A stretch of DNA of 64,000 bases from an uncultured Victivallales bacterium (GCA_944391115.1 CALXSJ010000002.1:62001-126000), one strand, 5' to 3'. Counted from the stretch's first letter, positions 44,566 to 52,940 are shown. Notes: generated by a model from the letters alone, not told the origin. Translations and numbers: made by a program.

Positions 44566-45327
44566 ATGGAAGGGAAAACAAGGGGTGGCGCTGTGAAAGA
44601 CAAAAATCTGAATGTTCGGAATACCGGTCTCCGGATTTCGCGTCCGCGCAGGGAAAGCTGTTTCAGCCTGATTGAACTCCTGGTTGTCGTTTCCGTAATC
44701 GCTGTTCTGGCCGGGCTGCTGCTGCCGGTTCTGAACAGAGCGAGGGAGTCGGCGCATTTCATCACCTGTGTCAACAATACGGGCACCGTAGGGAAAGCAA
44801 TGCTGATGTATGTGAACGATCACAGCGGATTCTTTCCGGCAGTTCCGGTTCCGAAAGATCTGTTTGATCCCGGCGCGTCTTCCAGCGGAAACGGGCGGTA
44901 CTGTCCGTTGAAGGACTATTTTGAGCCGGAGAATCAGCGCATCGGCGGCCTTCAGGCGACTTATCGTCACAAGCTGGCCTGTCCGGTGCTCCGGGAAACC
45001 GGCAAATTCACATGGGGCGGCAACAGGTATCTGGTTCAATGGGACTCCTCCAAAAGCGGTTTCAAGGCGAGCCGCCTCAGATATCCGTCCCGTCTCTGTG
45101 TTGTCGGAGAGGGCGACGACGGGGTGATTGAATACTATGTCAAACAGCTGAATCCGTCTCGGAGCAGCGCCCTGAATCTCCGTCACGACAACCGGAAAGG
45201 CAATGTCCTGTTCGGCGACATGCATGTGAATTTTGTCACCTTGCAGACCGCTCCGGCCCAGAACAATCCGGTGGATCCGGCGTTCCCTTCCATGGATTCC
45301 AATCCCTTCTGGCAGCCGCGGCTTTAG
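44566..45327 (+). CDS. pseudopilin-like protein (prepilin N-terminal methylation domain)
   Basis: The 253-aa protein has a longer than usual basic leader (about 33 residues) before 'FSLIELLVVVSVIAVLAGLL'. The globular part ends in an H-x10-D block (HDNRKGNVLFGDMHVN). It follows the beta-helix gene by 41 bases. The weak ribosome site and long leader leave open a shorter start at the GTG near 44593. DNA in the hydrophobic segment differs from the 27-kb and 31-kb copies, so it is an older paralogue. Confidence 0.8.
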   Translation: MEGKTRGGAVKDKNLNVRNTGLRISRPRRESCFSLIELLVVVSVIAVLAGLLLPVLNRARESAHFITCVNNTGTVGKAMLMYVNDHSGFFPAVPVPKDLFDPGASSSGNGRYCPLKDYFEPENQRIGGLQATYRHKLACPVLRETGKFTWGGNRYLVQWDSSKSGFKASRLRYPSRLCVVGEGDDGVIEYYVKQLNPSRSSALNLRHDNRKGNVLFGDMHVNFVTLQTAPAQNNPVDPAFPSMDSNPFWQPRL

Positions 45328-45381
45328 TCTGGCAGTGCAAGTCAATATTCTGAAATATCAAACAATGCAAAAGGTGAGAAC

Positions 45382-45924
45382 ATGAGGAAAATGATTCTTG
45401 CAGCGGGAATGCTGCTTGCGGCGGCGCTACTGTCCGGCCGGGAACTGCAGGTGAACGGAAATTTCCGGAAAATCAACAAAACGACAAACACGCCGGGCGC
45501 CTGGAGCACCGAAGCGAAAAAAGATACCGTTGAAACGAAGGTTCTTCCCGGAAGAAATCCCGGGATGAACGCCTTTCAGATCAGGACACGGAAGGAAGTT
45601 TGCTACTATGCCGGGCCGCAGAACGTGGAAAAGGGAGAGAAAATCACATTTTCCGCCGATGTGAAGGGGAAGGGAAAAGTATTTCTCCAGCTCAATTTCT
45701 TCGGTTCCGGCGGCAGCGGATTTGCGGGATCCCGGCGTGTGGCGGCCGCGGACGCGGCGGAGCAATGGTCGCGGATTGCGGGAAGCTGTCTCGTGGAAGG
45801 GGAATTCAACGGAAAGCCGGTCAGGACGGTGCGCCCGGCGTTTGGAGCGGAGGCCGGTTCCGAAGTGACATTTGAAAATATCCGCATTGCCGTTTCCAGA
45901 GACACGCAGCCGGAACGGAAGTAG
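45382..45924 (+). CDS. secreted CBM-like beta-sandwich protein
   Basis: The 180-aa product has a signal peptide (MRKMILAAGMLLAAALLSG) and a single domain resembling CBM4/9-type carbohydrate-binding jelly rolls. It starts with 'LQVNGNFRK' (the usual N-G-x-F entry), has 'KITFSADVKGKGKVFLQLNF' in the middle and ends in 'VTFENIRIAV'. No catalytic domain is attached. It lies in the GntR-controlled cassette and may hold the glycan near the beta-helix enzyme. Family assignment is from pattern only. Confidence 0.6.
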   Translation: MRKMILAAGMLLAAALLSGRELQVNGNFRKINKTTNTPGAWSTEAKKDTVETKVLPGRNPGMNAFQIRTRKEVCYYAGPQNVEKGEKITFSADVKGKGKVFLQLNFFGSGGSGFAGSRRVAAADAAEQWSRIAGSCLVEGEFNGKPVRTVRPAFGAEAGSEVTFENIRIAVSRDTQPERK

Positions 45925-45994
45925 ACGTGATGCCGTGCTTCCGCGCGGTGGAGCGGCAGTTCATTTGAACAATCTGATATTTGAAGGTTCGGAG

Positions 45995-46789
45995 ATGAAA
46001 ATGCAGGGAAAAACGCTGGTTCATTTTGTGGAATGGAAGAAAGTTCCGGACGAGGCCTTTGCATCCACGCTGGCCCGGATCCGTTCCTTCGGGGTGACGG
46101 ATATCGTCGCCCATCCGGTCTGGGGACTGCGGGAACAGCGGGAGAAAGGCTATCTGGAAGCTGCCGCGGAGCAGATCCGCCTTGCTGGGCTGAGGACGCC
46201 CGCCTGTCATGCCTTCTGGGGAGAAGGGTTTGATCTGGGATGCCGCGATGAGAAACGCCGCGGAGAAGCGATGCGGGAACATTGCCGTTTCCTTCGTCAG
46301 CTTGCCCCGATGGGTGTGAAGACCTATACGCTGCATCTCGGCATCGGGGAAAATGACGGATCCGCATCCGCATGGGACCGGATCCGGAAAAGCCTGGACG
46401 AGCTTCTGCCCGCTGCCGAGGAAACATCCATTGCGCTTGCGCTGGAGAACGGCAGCGAGACGGAGGAGGATCTTCACAGGCTGTCGGCCCTGGCGGAGGA
46501 ATACGCCCATCCGCGGATCGGCTTCTGCTTCGACACCGGCCATGCGAACTGCTATGCTCCCGCGGGACTGTTTCCGACTCTGGAACTGATGAAAGCAAAT
46601 ATCGTGACATACCACATGCATGACAATTACGGTTCGTTTGACGACCACAATCCGCCCGGCGCGGGAAATATCGACTGGGCGCGGCTGATTCCCGCTCTGC
46701 GGTCCTGTCCGCGCCTCCTTCATGCGGAAACGGAGGCGGGCGACTGGGGAGGGAGTTCCTGGGAACAGTTCCGGCGGGTCTGGAATTGA
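45995..46789 (+). CDS. xylose-isomerase-like TIM barrel protein (sugar isomerase/epimerase)
   Basis: The 264-aa protein belongs to the AP-endonuclease-2/xylose-isomerase-like superfamily. Metal and substrate positions are seen in 'LALENGS' (Glu), 'GFCFDTGHAN' (Asp, His), 'YHMHDNYGSFDDH' (His, Asp) and 'LHAETEAGDW' (Glu). It probably interconverts a released monosaccharide in the cytosol. The ATG at 45995 has AAGG at 8 bases; the ATG at 46001 has GGAG and is equally possible. It is the last gene before a terminator and so closes the GntR cassette. Confidence 0.8.
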   Translation: MKMQGKTLVHFVEWKKVPDEAFASTLARIRSFGVTDIVAHPVWGLREQREKGYLEAAAEQIRLAGLRTPACHAFWGEGFDLGCRDEKRRGEAMREHCRFLRQLAPMGVKTYTLHLGIGENDGSASAWDRIRKSLDELLPAAEETSIALALENGSETEEDLHRLSALAEEYAHPRIGFCFDTGHANCYAPAGLFPTLELMKANIVTYHMHDNYGSFDDHNPPGAGNIDWARLIPALRSCPRLLHAETEAGDWGGSSWEQFRRVWN

Positions 46790-46816
46790 CTTCCATTAAA
46801 TAATTGGGTTCATACC

Positions 46817-46977
46817 GCGATGCCTTGCATCGCCAAAACGGCTGCGTGCGTTCCGGCTTTGTCCTGCCGCGCTCCCGCTGCGCAAGCTGGTCGCCGGAGG
46901 CGAAATTCCTGCGGATTTCATCGCATTTTCTGCAGGGCGTCCGCTTCGTTCCCCGCCGTACCGGCTTTGTCCTGCCG
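46817..46977. repeat. non-coding stretch with hairpin and dispersed-repeat fragments
   Basis: The gene-free interval 46790-47069 holds a perfect hairpin GCGATGC-CTT-GCATCGC (46817-46833) and two direct copies of CCGGCTTTGTCCTGCCG (46853-46869 and 46961-46977). Between them lies a block at about 46863-46914 (GCGCAAGCTGGTCGCCGGAG then GCGAAAT) that is shared with the structured repeats at 51.4-51.8 kb. A short open frame across it has no ribosome site and is not called. Confidence 0.6.
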
Positions 46978-47015
46978 TTTCCTGCCGCCGGCATCCGGAT
47001 TTGCAGAGAAATAAA

Positions 47016-47049
47016 AAAACGTGCCTGATTTTCAGTTCAGGCACGTTTT
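47016..47049. terminator. bidirectional intrinsic terminator
   Basis: AAAACGTGCCTGA (47016-47028) and TCAGGCACGTTTT (47037-47049) form a 13-bp perfect stem with an 8-base loop. The A and T runs at the stem ends let it serve both the plus-strand isomerase gene and the minus-strand pal-like gene, which converge here. Confidence 0.85.
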
Positions 47050-47069
47050 CAGAATTTCTGGAAGAAAGT

Positions 47070-47702
47070 TTACGGATGCAGCAGTTTGACGGCGACAAAA
47101 TCGTCGCGGCGGTTTTTCATGTGATCCTCTTCCGTATTGCCGAGCGCGACAAGCTTTTCCTTGCCGTAGCTGAGTGTCTTGATTCTGGAAGGATTGATTC
47201 CCTGTTCCAGCAGATATTCCTGCGCGGTCAGGGCGCGGCGTTCGCCGAGCGCACGGTTGTATTCCTCGCTGCCGCGGACGTCGCAGTTGCCTTCGATCAC
47301 GACACCGGTGCCGGGGTTGCTCTTGAGGTAGTTTGCGATCGCGTTCAGCTTGCCTGTCTCGGTCGATTCGATGCGGGACTGGTCGAAGCGGAAATAGACG
47401 GTCTCGAACGTGACGCCGGGAATCGGCGTGCCGAAATTGTCATAGGTATTGGAAAGCCCGGGTCCTTCCTGGGAGGAGCCGGGAGCATTGAGCAGCTCTT
47501 CCGCGCCGGGACCGCCGCCGGAGATATTGGCATTTCCGGAAGGGCCGGGCTCCTTGACATTGACTTTTTCCGAACCGTCAAGGGAGCGGTAGAACGGACC
47601 TTTGTCCTCTTCCTCGGAGGATTCAAAGATGCCGCATGCACTGCCGGAAACGGCAAGCCCGAGTGCGAGAACGCCCAGCGAGAGAATTCTTCTGAATTTC
47701 AT
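47070..47702 (-). CDS. pal: peptidoglycan-associated lipoprotein (Pal/OmpA domain)
   Basis: The 210-aa lipoprotein has a signal with lipobox GSAC (Cys23), a Gly/Pro/Glu-rich linker (about 25-100) and an OmpA-like domain (about 105-205). That domain has 'VYFRFDQSRI', 'VVIEGNCDVRGSEEYN', 'LGERRALTAQEYLLEQGI' and 'KNRRDDFV', the usual diaminopimelate-binding surface. It ties the outer membrane to the cell wall, as Pal does in the Tol-Pal system; no tol genes are adjacent. GAAGGA precedes the ATG at 47702. Confidence 0.85.
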   Translation of the reverse strand: MKFRRILSLGVLALGLAVSGSACGIFESSEEEDKGPFYRSLDGSEKVNVKEPGPSGNANISGGGPGAEELLNAPGSSQEGPGLSNTYDNFGTPIPGVTFETVYFRFDQSRIESTETGKLNAIANYLKSNPGTGVVIEGNCDVRGSEEYNRALGERRALTAQEYLLEQGINPSRIKTLSYGKEKLVALGNTEEDHMKNRRDDFVAVKLLHP

Positions 47703-47786
47703 GTTGCTTATCCTTCTTTTATGATGATTTTTTGACTGCCTATATAAAATTATCCACTTTTCCGGAAAATTCAATAGTAATTATGA

Positions 47787-47814
47787 TTGACTATGCGAGA
47801 AAAGCAAGTAGATT
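47787..47814 (+). promoter_or_regulatory. probable promoter of the aminotransferase gene
   Basis: TTGACT (47787-47792) and TAGATT (47809-47814) with a 16-base spacer lie 74 bases upstream of the aminotransferase start, in the divergent region shared with pal. The -10 is only 4 of 6 to consensus. Confidence 0.45.
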
Positions 47815-47887
47815 TTAAAAAATAAATGAACAAAAAACAACAGCTTGCGGCTGCTGCAAACCAAGAGAACAGGATCGGAGTCAGAAA

Positions 47888-48925
47888 ATGGCAACACAGG
47901 AACAACTTGACAACATCAGAACCGATATCGACTGGGGAAGTCTCGGATTCAGCTACATGCCGGTCCGCTCTCATATCCGCTGCTCGTACAAGGACGGGAA
48001 ATGGAATTCCGGCGTCCTGCTGCAGGATCACACGATCACCATGACCATCGCGGCGACCTGTCTGCACTACGGCCAGGCGGCGTTTGAAGGGCTCAAGGCG
48101 TTCCGCTGCCGAGACGGGAAGGTCCGGGTCTTCCGCCCGGATGAGAATGCGCACCGCCTCAATCTTTCCGCCTCGCGCATTCTCGGACCGGAAATTCCGG
48201 TCGACCAGTTCTGCGATCTTGTCCGGCGGGTTGTTCTGGACAACATCGACTATGTTCCGCCGTATGGTTCCGGAGGATCCCTCTACATCCGTCCGCTTTA
48301 CATCGGGACCGGCCCGCAGATCGGCGTCGCGCCCAGCAAGGACTATGAACTTCTGATTATGGTCATGCCTGTCGGGCCGTATTACAAGGGCGGAATGAAG
48401 CCCGTCCGCGCCCTTGTGATCGAAGATTACGACCGGGCGGCTCCGCTCGGAACCGGCACGATCAAGCTCGGCGGAAACTACGGCGCCAGTCTCAAGCCTG
48501 CGAAAATCGCCAAGGAAAAAGGTTTTCCGATTCCGCTGTTCATGGATCCGAAGACCCATCAGTATGTCGATGAGTTCGGCACGAGCAACTTTTTCGGAAT
48601 CACGAAGGCGGGCGTCTATGCCACGCCGGATTCCCCGTCGATTCTTGCGAGCATCACAAATAAATCGCTTCAGCAGATTGCAAAGGATCTCGGAATGAAG
48701 GTCGAATGCCGCCACATCCACCGCGACGAGCTCGGGGATTTCGCCGAGGTCGGCGCCTGCGGAACTGCGGTTGTCATCACGCCGATCTCGGAAATCGTCA
48801 CGGCGGACAAGGTGTTCCGCTATGGCGAGGAGTGCGGCCCGACACTGCAGAAGCTCTACCACGCCATGACCGGCATCCAGTATGGCGAGCTTCCGGATAC
48901 CCACCACTGGATGTTTGAGGTCTGA
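47888..48925 (+). CDS. ilvE: branched-chain amino acid aminotransferase
   Basis: The 345-aa class IV PLP enzyme transfers amino groups between Leu, Ile or Val and 2-oxoglutarate. The PLP lysine is K193 in TIKLGGNYGAS. Other family blocks are 'CLHYGQAAFEGLKAFR', 'RIHRLNLSA'-like 'AHRLNLSASR', 'YVDEFGTSNFF' and the late 'ACGTAVVITPI'. The length and motifs fit the longer, eukaryote-like BCAT group (about 340-360 aa) rather than the short E. coli form. CGGAG precedes the ATG. Confidence 0.9.
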   Translation: MATQEQLDNIRTDIDWGSLGFSYMPVRSHIRCSYKDGKWNSGVLLQDHTITMTIAATCLHYGQAAFEGLKAFRCRDGKVRVFRPDENAHRLNLSASRILGPEIPVDQFCDLVRRVVLDNIDYVPPYGSGGSLYIRPLYIGTGPQIGVAPSKDYELLIMVMPVGPYYKGGMKPVRALVIEDYDRAAPLGTGTIKLGGNYGASLKPAKIAKEKGFPIPLFMDPKTHQYVDEFGTSNFFGITKAGVYATPDSPSILASITNKSLQQIAKDLGMKVECRHIHRDELGDFAEVGACGTAVVITPISEIVTADKVFRYGEECGPTLQKLYHAMTGIQYGELPDTHHWMFEV

Positions 48926-49019
48926 ACCTGCCTTTTTTGCAGACAGGGAAATGCTTTTTTGCGAAATCTTGTTCCGTTTCACACCTTGCGGCTTGAAAAA
49001 TGCTTCTTATGCATTAATT

Positions 49020-49034
49020 TAAGAATCATTATCA
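49020..49034 (+). promoter_or_regulatory. PerR/Fur-type box upstream of the stress operon
   Basis: TAAGAATCATTATCA matches 11 of 14 fixed positions of the PerR box TTATAATNATTATAA. It begins 34 bases before the regulator ATG and overlaps the likely -10 region of a TTGAAA (48993-48998) promoter. Autoregulation by the Fur-family protein directly downstream is the simple reading. Confidence 0.6.
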
Positions 49035-49053
49035 AAACACAGGATTCCGGATT

Positions 49054-49461
49054 ATGAAACTGAGCAAGACCGTTCAAAGAAAAGTGATTGTGGATGAGCT
49101 GAGGAAGCTGAAATGTCACCCGACTGCCGATGAACTGTATGAAGTGGTGCGGAGGAGACTTCCCCGGATCAGTCTGGGAACCGTCTACCGGAATCTGGAT
49201 GTTCTTTCCGCAAGCGGGGAGATTCTCCGGCTGGGGATCGGGAAAAAGCAGATGTGCTTTGACGGCGATACGAGCCGGCATTACCATCTGGTCTGCCGCT
49301 GCTGCGGAGCGGTTGATGACATTATGCCCGGCGACATGGGCAATGTGGAAAAGGAGCTGGATTCCAAGCTGGCCGGCCGGATTCTGGAGGCCAGCGTCAG
49401 TTTTTCCGGATATTGTGAAAAATGCGCCTCCCGGGTGAAACGGGATGCGCAGCTGTCTTAA
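49054..49461 (+). CDS. perR: Fur-family regulator, PerR-like
   Basis: The 135-aa protein has the Fur winged helix (about 1-75, 'HPTADELYEVVRRRLPRISL' and 'GTVYRNLDVL') and a C-terminal dimer domain. 'HYHLVCRCCGAVDDI' and 'YCEKCASR' supply the two CxxC zinc sites. Being first in an operon with superoxide reductase, flavodiiron protein and rubredoxin, it most likely senses peroxide through iron and derepresses them, as PerR does. A Fur or Zur role cannot be excluded from sequence alone. Confidence 0.75.
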   Translation: MKLSKTVQRKVIVDELRKLKCHPTADELYEVVRRRLPRISLGTVYRNLDVLSASGEILRLGIGKKQMCFDGDTSRHYHLVCRCCGAVDDIMPGDMGNVEKELDSKLAGRILEASVSFSGYCEKCASRVKRDAQLS

Positions 49462-49484
49462 CCAAAACCTGAAGGGGGGTTGCG

Positions 49485-49886
49485 ATGTTGAAACAGAACA
49501 CTGTACTCAAGTGCGCCGACTGCGGATTCGTCACGGAAGTCGTCGCGGAATGCAAATGCGAAGCGTGCGATGTCACCTGCTGCGGCAAGCCGATGGCTGT
49601 GCTGGAGGAGAAGACCGCCGATTCAAAAGGGGAAAAGCATGTGCCGTTCCCGATGGACAACGGGAAGGGGGGGACAAAGGTTGTTGTCGGCGAAAGCATG
49701 GCGCACCCGATGCTGCCGGAACATTATATTGTCTGGATCGAGGTTCAGAACGGGCCGTATGTCAACCGGAAGTATCTCAAGCCCGGCGAGGAACCTTCCG
49801 CGGAATTTTATGTCTCATTGAAGAAGGGCATGATCGTCCGCGAATACTGCAATCTGCACGGCTTGTGGAAGTATGAAGTGAAGTGA
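49485..49886 (+). CDS. dfx: desulfoferrodoxin (superoxide reductase)
   Basis: The 133-aa protein reduces superoxide to peroxide without making oxygen. The N-terminal desulforedoxin domain has C10-x2-C13 and C32-C33 for centre I. The catalytic centre II ligands are in 'EKHVPF', 'HPMLPEHYI' and 'CNLHGLW'. Oddly, three further cysteines (C23, C25, C28) lie in the loop between the two centre I pairs, where most relatives have Gly. It follows the PerR-like gene by 23 bases and precedes its likely redox partners. Confidence 0.9.
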   Translation: MLKQNTVLKCADCGFVTEVVAECKCEACDVTCCGKPMAVLEEKTADSKGEKHVPFPMDNGKGGTKVVVGESMAHPMLPEHYIVWIEVQNGPYVNRKYLKPGEEPSAEFYVSLKKGMIVREYCNLHGLWKYEVK

Positions 49887-49947
49887 GCCGCCGGGTGTGT
49901 TTGCGGCGGAGTGTTAAAATTTTAACAACAGGACATGTTTCAGGATT

Positions 49948-51168
49948 ATGGAAAGCCATCTGAAAGCCGTCAAGGTCACGGACCGCGTCTGGTGGGTAGG
50001 CGCGATCGACTGGGGACTCAAGGAGTTCCACGGTTATAAAACCGCCAGGGGAACCACTTACAACGCGTATCTCGTCCTTGCGGACAAAATCACGCTGATT
50101 GATACGGTCAAGGCGCCGTTCAAGGAGGAGATGTATCAGAGAATCGCCTCCGTCATCGGGGATCCCGCCAAAGTCGAAATCGTTATCTCCAACCATGCGG
50201 AAATGGACCATTCCGGCGCACTGCCCGAGGTGATCCGCGATCTTGCTCCGGAAAAGACCTACGCGTCGCTCATGGGGGTCAAGGCGCTTGATGCGCATTT
50301 CCGGATCGGTGCGAAACTGACCGGTGTCAAGACCGGCGATTCCATCAGTCTTGGAAACATGACGGTTGCATTCGTCGAAACCAAAATGCTTCACTGGCCG
50401 GACAGCATGTTCTCCTACATCCCCGAGGAGAAGATTCTGTTTTCACAGGACGGATTCGGCATGCATCTGGCGACGGACCGGATCTTCGCGGACGAGAACG
50501 ACTGGGCGGTCGTCGAGCAGGAGATGAGAAAATACTACGCGAACATTCTTCTGCCTTACTCGCCCCAGGTGCTCAAGCTGCTGGAGGATTATCCGAAACT
50601 CGGACTTGACGTCAAGGTGATAGCCAGCGACCACGGTCCGATCTGGCGCGGCGACATGCTTGCGAAACCTTTCGCACTGTATAAAACATGGGCGGAACAG
50701 ACCCCTGAAAAGCGCGCCGTCGTGATCTACAGCACAATGTGGCACAGCACGGAGAAGATGGCCGCCGCGATTGCCGACGGCATCCGGGAAGGCGGAGCGG
50801 TTGTCGAGGTTCTGCCGCTTGACGCACATTCGAGGAGTGATGTCGTAACCCGCCTGATTTGCGCCGGAGCCCTGGTTGTCGGTTCGCCGACCATCAACAA
50901 CGGACTTTATCCGAAGGTCGCGGACGTGCTGACCTACATCCGCGGACTGCGTCCGCGCAATCTGCTTGGCGCCGCCTTCGGGTCGTTCGGCTGGAGCGGA
51001 GAGGCCGTCGCGCAGATCAACGGCTATCTCACGGATATGAAGGCGGAACTGATTACGGACGGATTGAAGGTCAAATACGTCCCGACGGATGACGATCTGA
51101 AACAGTGTTTCGAGCTTGGTTTGCAGATTGCCCGGGCTCTCGGGGAGAGAGCCGCTGCAAAGGCTTGA
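49948..51168 (+). CDS. flavodiiron protein (rubredoxin:oxygen oxidoreductase type)
   Basis: The 406-aa protein has a beta-lactamase-like diiron domain (about 1-250) with the H83-x-E85-x-D87-H88 ligand set ([10 protein letters not shown]). A flavodoxin domain (about 255-400) binds FMN through '[12 protein letters not shown]' and has '[11 protein letters not shown]' and '[10 protein letters not shown]'. It reduces oxygen to water (or NO to N2O) with electrons from rubredoxin, whose gene follows at 31 bases. It is the third gene of the oxidative-defence operon. Confidence 0.9.
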   Translation: MESHLKAVKVTDRVWWVGAIDWGLKEFHGYKTARGTTYNAYLVLADKITLIDTVKAPFKEEMYQRIASVIGDPAKVEIVISNHAEMDHSGALPEVIRDLAPEKTYASLMGVKALDAHFRIGAKLTGVKTGDSISLGNMTVAFVETKMLHWPDSMFSYIPEEKILFSQDGFGMHLATDRIFADENDWAVVEQEMRKYYANILLPYSPQVLKLLEDYPKLGLDVKVIASDHGPIWRGDMLAKPFALYKTWAEQTPEKRAVVIYSTMWHSTEKMAAAIADGIREGGAVVEVLPLDAHSRSDVVTRLICAGALVVGSPTINNGLYPKVADVLTYIRGLRPRNLLGAAFGSFGWSGEAVAQINGYLTDMKAELITDGLKVKYVPTDDDLKQCFELGLQIARALGERAAAKA

Positions 51169-51199
51169 CAAAGTAAAAAACGAAGAAGGAGAAGACAAG

Positions 51200-51358
51200 A
51201 TGGACAAGTATGTATGCGATGTATGCGGTTATGTTTATGATCCCGCAGTCGGCGATCCCGACAACGGCGTTCCCGCCGGGACTCCGTGGGAACAGGTTCC
51301 CGATACCTGGACCTGTCCGGAATGCGGCGCCGGCAAGGATCAGTTCTCCAAGCAGTGA
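51200..51358 (+). CDS. rubredoxin
   Basis: This is a 52-aa typical rubredoxin with Fe ligands C6, C9, C39 and C42 (YVCDVCGY and WTCPECGA) and the usual aromatic core. GGAGAAG precedes the ATG. It should carry electrons to the flavodiiron protein and superoxide reductase made from the same transcript. Confidence 0.95.
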   Translation: MDKYVCDVCGYVYDPAVGDPDNGVPAGTPWEQVPDTWTCPECGAGKDQFSKQ

Positions 51359-51386
51359 CCGCTGAAATCAGGAAGAGTTTTTCCTG

Positions 51387-51424
51387 CGCGGTTTTCCGTG
51401 ACCATGCGGAAAGCCGCGTTTTTT
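51387..51424 (+). terminator. intrinsic terminator of the oxidative-defence operon
   Basis: CGCGGTTTTCCG (51387-51398) pairs with CGGAAAGCCGCG (51407-51418), one T-G wobble, with an 8-base loop. Six T follow (51419-51424). It lies 28 bases after the rubredoxin stop. Confidence 0.9.
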
Positions 51425-51438
51425 CGTTCGGGATTTTC

Positions 51439-51808
51439 AGCCCTGCCGCGGTCCGGCTGCGCAAGCCGGCCGCCGGAGGCGAAATCTTCCGCCTGGAGCG
51501 GACCAGCGTTTCGCCGCTGGACCACGCCAAGGGCCGGAGGGCCCTTGAGCCCGGGAAGAATGCGCTGCATTCTTCCGTATTTTTCAAGAAAAATTGCGGA
51601 AGCAATTTTGTGATCGTGCAGGACTGACAGTCCTGCTTCGGTCCAGCTGAATAAGCTGGTCGCCGGAGGCGAAATCTTCCGCCTGGAGCGACCAGTGTTT
51701 CGCCGCTGGACCACACCAAGGGCCGGAGAGCCCCTGACCCCGGGAAGAATGCGCTGCATTCTTCCGTATTTTTCAAGAAAAATTGCGGAAGCAATTTTGT
51801 GATCGTGC
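51439..51808. repeat. two tandem copies of a structured non-coding repeat (period about 189 bases)
   Basis: Copy 1 is about 51439-51618 and copy 2 about 51629-51808. Both have an outer stem GGTCC(G/A)GC with GCTGGACC (51450/51516 and 51640/51705). In copy 2 a nested stem CTGGTCGC/GCGACCAG (51656/51688) encloses AGGCG/CGCCT. Then come a perfect hairpin GAAGAATGC-GCT-GCATTCTTC (51555 and 51744) and a second, AAAATTGC-GGAA-GCAATTTT (51590 and 51779). Stems are kept while some paired bases differ. No gene is seen in 51425-51864. Confidence 0.75.
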
Positions 51809-51864
51809 TTTCCTTTCTTTATTCTGTTGCGGCGCATCGCACTGTCAAATCAATTTTTATTGAA

Positions 51865-52647
51865 ATGAAAAAGAATACCGGCAGATTTCTGGAAAACATC
51901 TATTGCACTTACACCCGGCGGGAATATGTTGATCCCGATCCGGTGCTGTTCCTTTATGCATACGAGGGGACAGACCGTGAAATTGTCGCGCTTGTCGCCT
52001 CTTCGCTCGCCTATGGACGGGTCGGCCAGATTTTGAAAAGCGTGCGTGCGGCACTGGACGCGATGGGCAGTTCTCCGTCGGATTTTCTCGAAAGGAATTC
52101 CGAATTGCGGATTCATGCGGCATTTTCCGCTTTCAGGCACCGTTTCACCTCGGGAGAGGATCTGGCGCGGCTGCTGTGCGGCGCCAGACGGGCGCTCAGG
52201 ACGCATGGTTCTCTCCAAAAAGCCTTTCTTTCCCGTTATTCCGCGAAAGATGAAACATTATTGCCCGCATTGAACGGATTCAGCCGTGAACTCTGCGCCT
52301 TTTTTCCGGATCATGCCTCCAGTCTGCTGCCTTCACCGGAGAACGGAAGCGCGTGCAAGCGCCTGAATCTGATGCTGCGATGGCTGGCAAGGTCGGACGC
52401 GGTCGATCCGGGCGGATGGGAGCTTGTTCCGAAAAGCCGGCTTCTGGTTCCGCTCGACACGCATATGTTCCGGATTGCCGGGGCACTGGGGTTCCATTCC
52501 CGGCGGAGCGCGGATCTTTCCGCCGCGCTGGAGATTACGCGCGCCTTTGCGGAATTTGCTCCGGACGATCCCGTAAAATATGATTTTTCCCTGACCCGCT
52601 TCGGCATTCATCCGCTGCTTGGGAAAAAGCGGTTTCCTGTGCAGTGA
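51865..52647 (+). CDS. TIGR02757/DUF2400 family protein
   Basis: The 260-aa protein matches the uncharacterised TIGR02757 (DUF2400) family. It opens 'YTRREYVDPDPVLFLYAY', then 'REIVALVASSLAYGRVGQIL', 'KRLNLMLRWLARSD', 'LLVPLDTHMFRIAGALGF' and ends 'YDFSLTRFGIHPLLG'. The family recalls HhH-type DNA glycosylases in its helical pattern, but its function is unknown. The ATG at 51865 is preferred over the upstream in-frame ATG at 51799, which lies inside the repeat. The ribosome site is weak. Confidence 0.8.
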   Translation: MKKNTGRFLENIYCTYTRREYVDPDPVLFLYAYEGTDREIVALVASSLAYGRVGQILKSVRAALDAMGSSPSDFLERNSELRIHAAFSAFRHRFTSGEDLARLLCGARRALRTHGSLQKAFLSRYSAKDETLLPALNGFSRELCAFFPDHASSLLPSPENGSACKRLNLMLRWLARSDAVDPGGWELVPKSRLLVPLDTHMFRIAGALGFHSRRSADLSAALEITRAFAEFAPDDPVKYDFSLTRFGIHPLLGKKRFPVQ

Positions 52648-52757
52648 CAGCCGCCGCGATACGGAAATCCGTTGTTCCGCGCCTGGAAACGCATGGGGTT
52701 TCAGGATTGCTCCGCGGATCCCCCTTTTCTTTCTCCAAAAAAAAGGATTTTCGGGAC

Positions 52758-52790
52758 TTGTCTTTTCTTTGAAACGGTATTATTATACCG
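52758..52790 (+). promoter_or_regulatory. promoter with palindrome upstream of the SPFH cluster
   Basis: TTGTCT (52758-52763), a 17-base spacer and TATTAT (52781-52786) form a good promoter. The -10 lies within CGGTAT-TATT-ATACCG (52775-52790), a 16-base inverted repeat that could be an operator. A leader of about 145 bases follows before the first SPFH gene; its function is unknown. The interval 52648-52940 shows no gene. Confidence 0.6.
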
Positions 52791-52940
52791 GATATGCGGC
52801 GTAAAGAAGTATTTTTTGAACTCATAAAGCGGAAGTGCTTTTTCTCAAAATTGTTTTTTGCGAAGCGGGATGTTTTTCAAGGACGGGTCATAAGACTTCA
52901 GCATTGTTAAAATTTTCAAGATAAAGGGGACATAAAGACC

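Noticed and set aside
46804-47028. A 74-codon plus-strand open frame in the spacer after the isomerase gene
   Set aside because: It covers hairpins and dispersed-repeat fragments, has no ribosome site and reads as Arg/Ser/Pro-rich repeat DNA.
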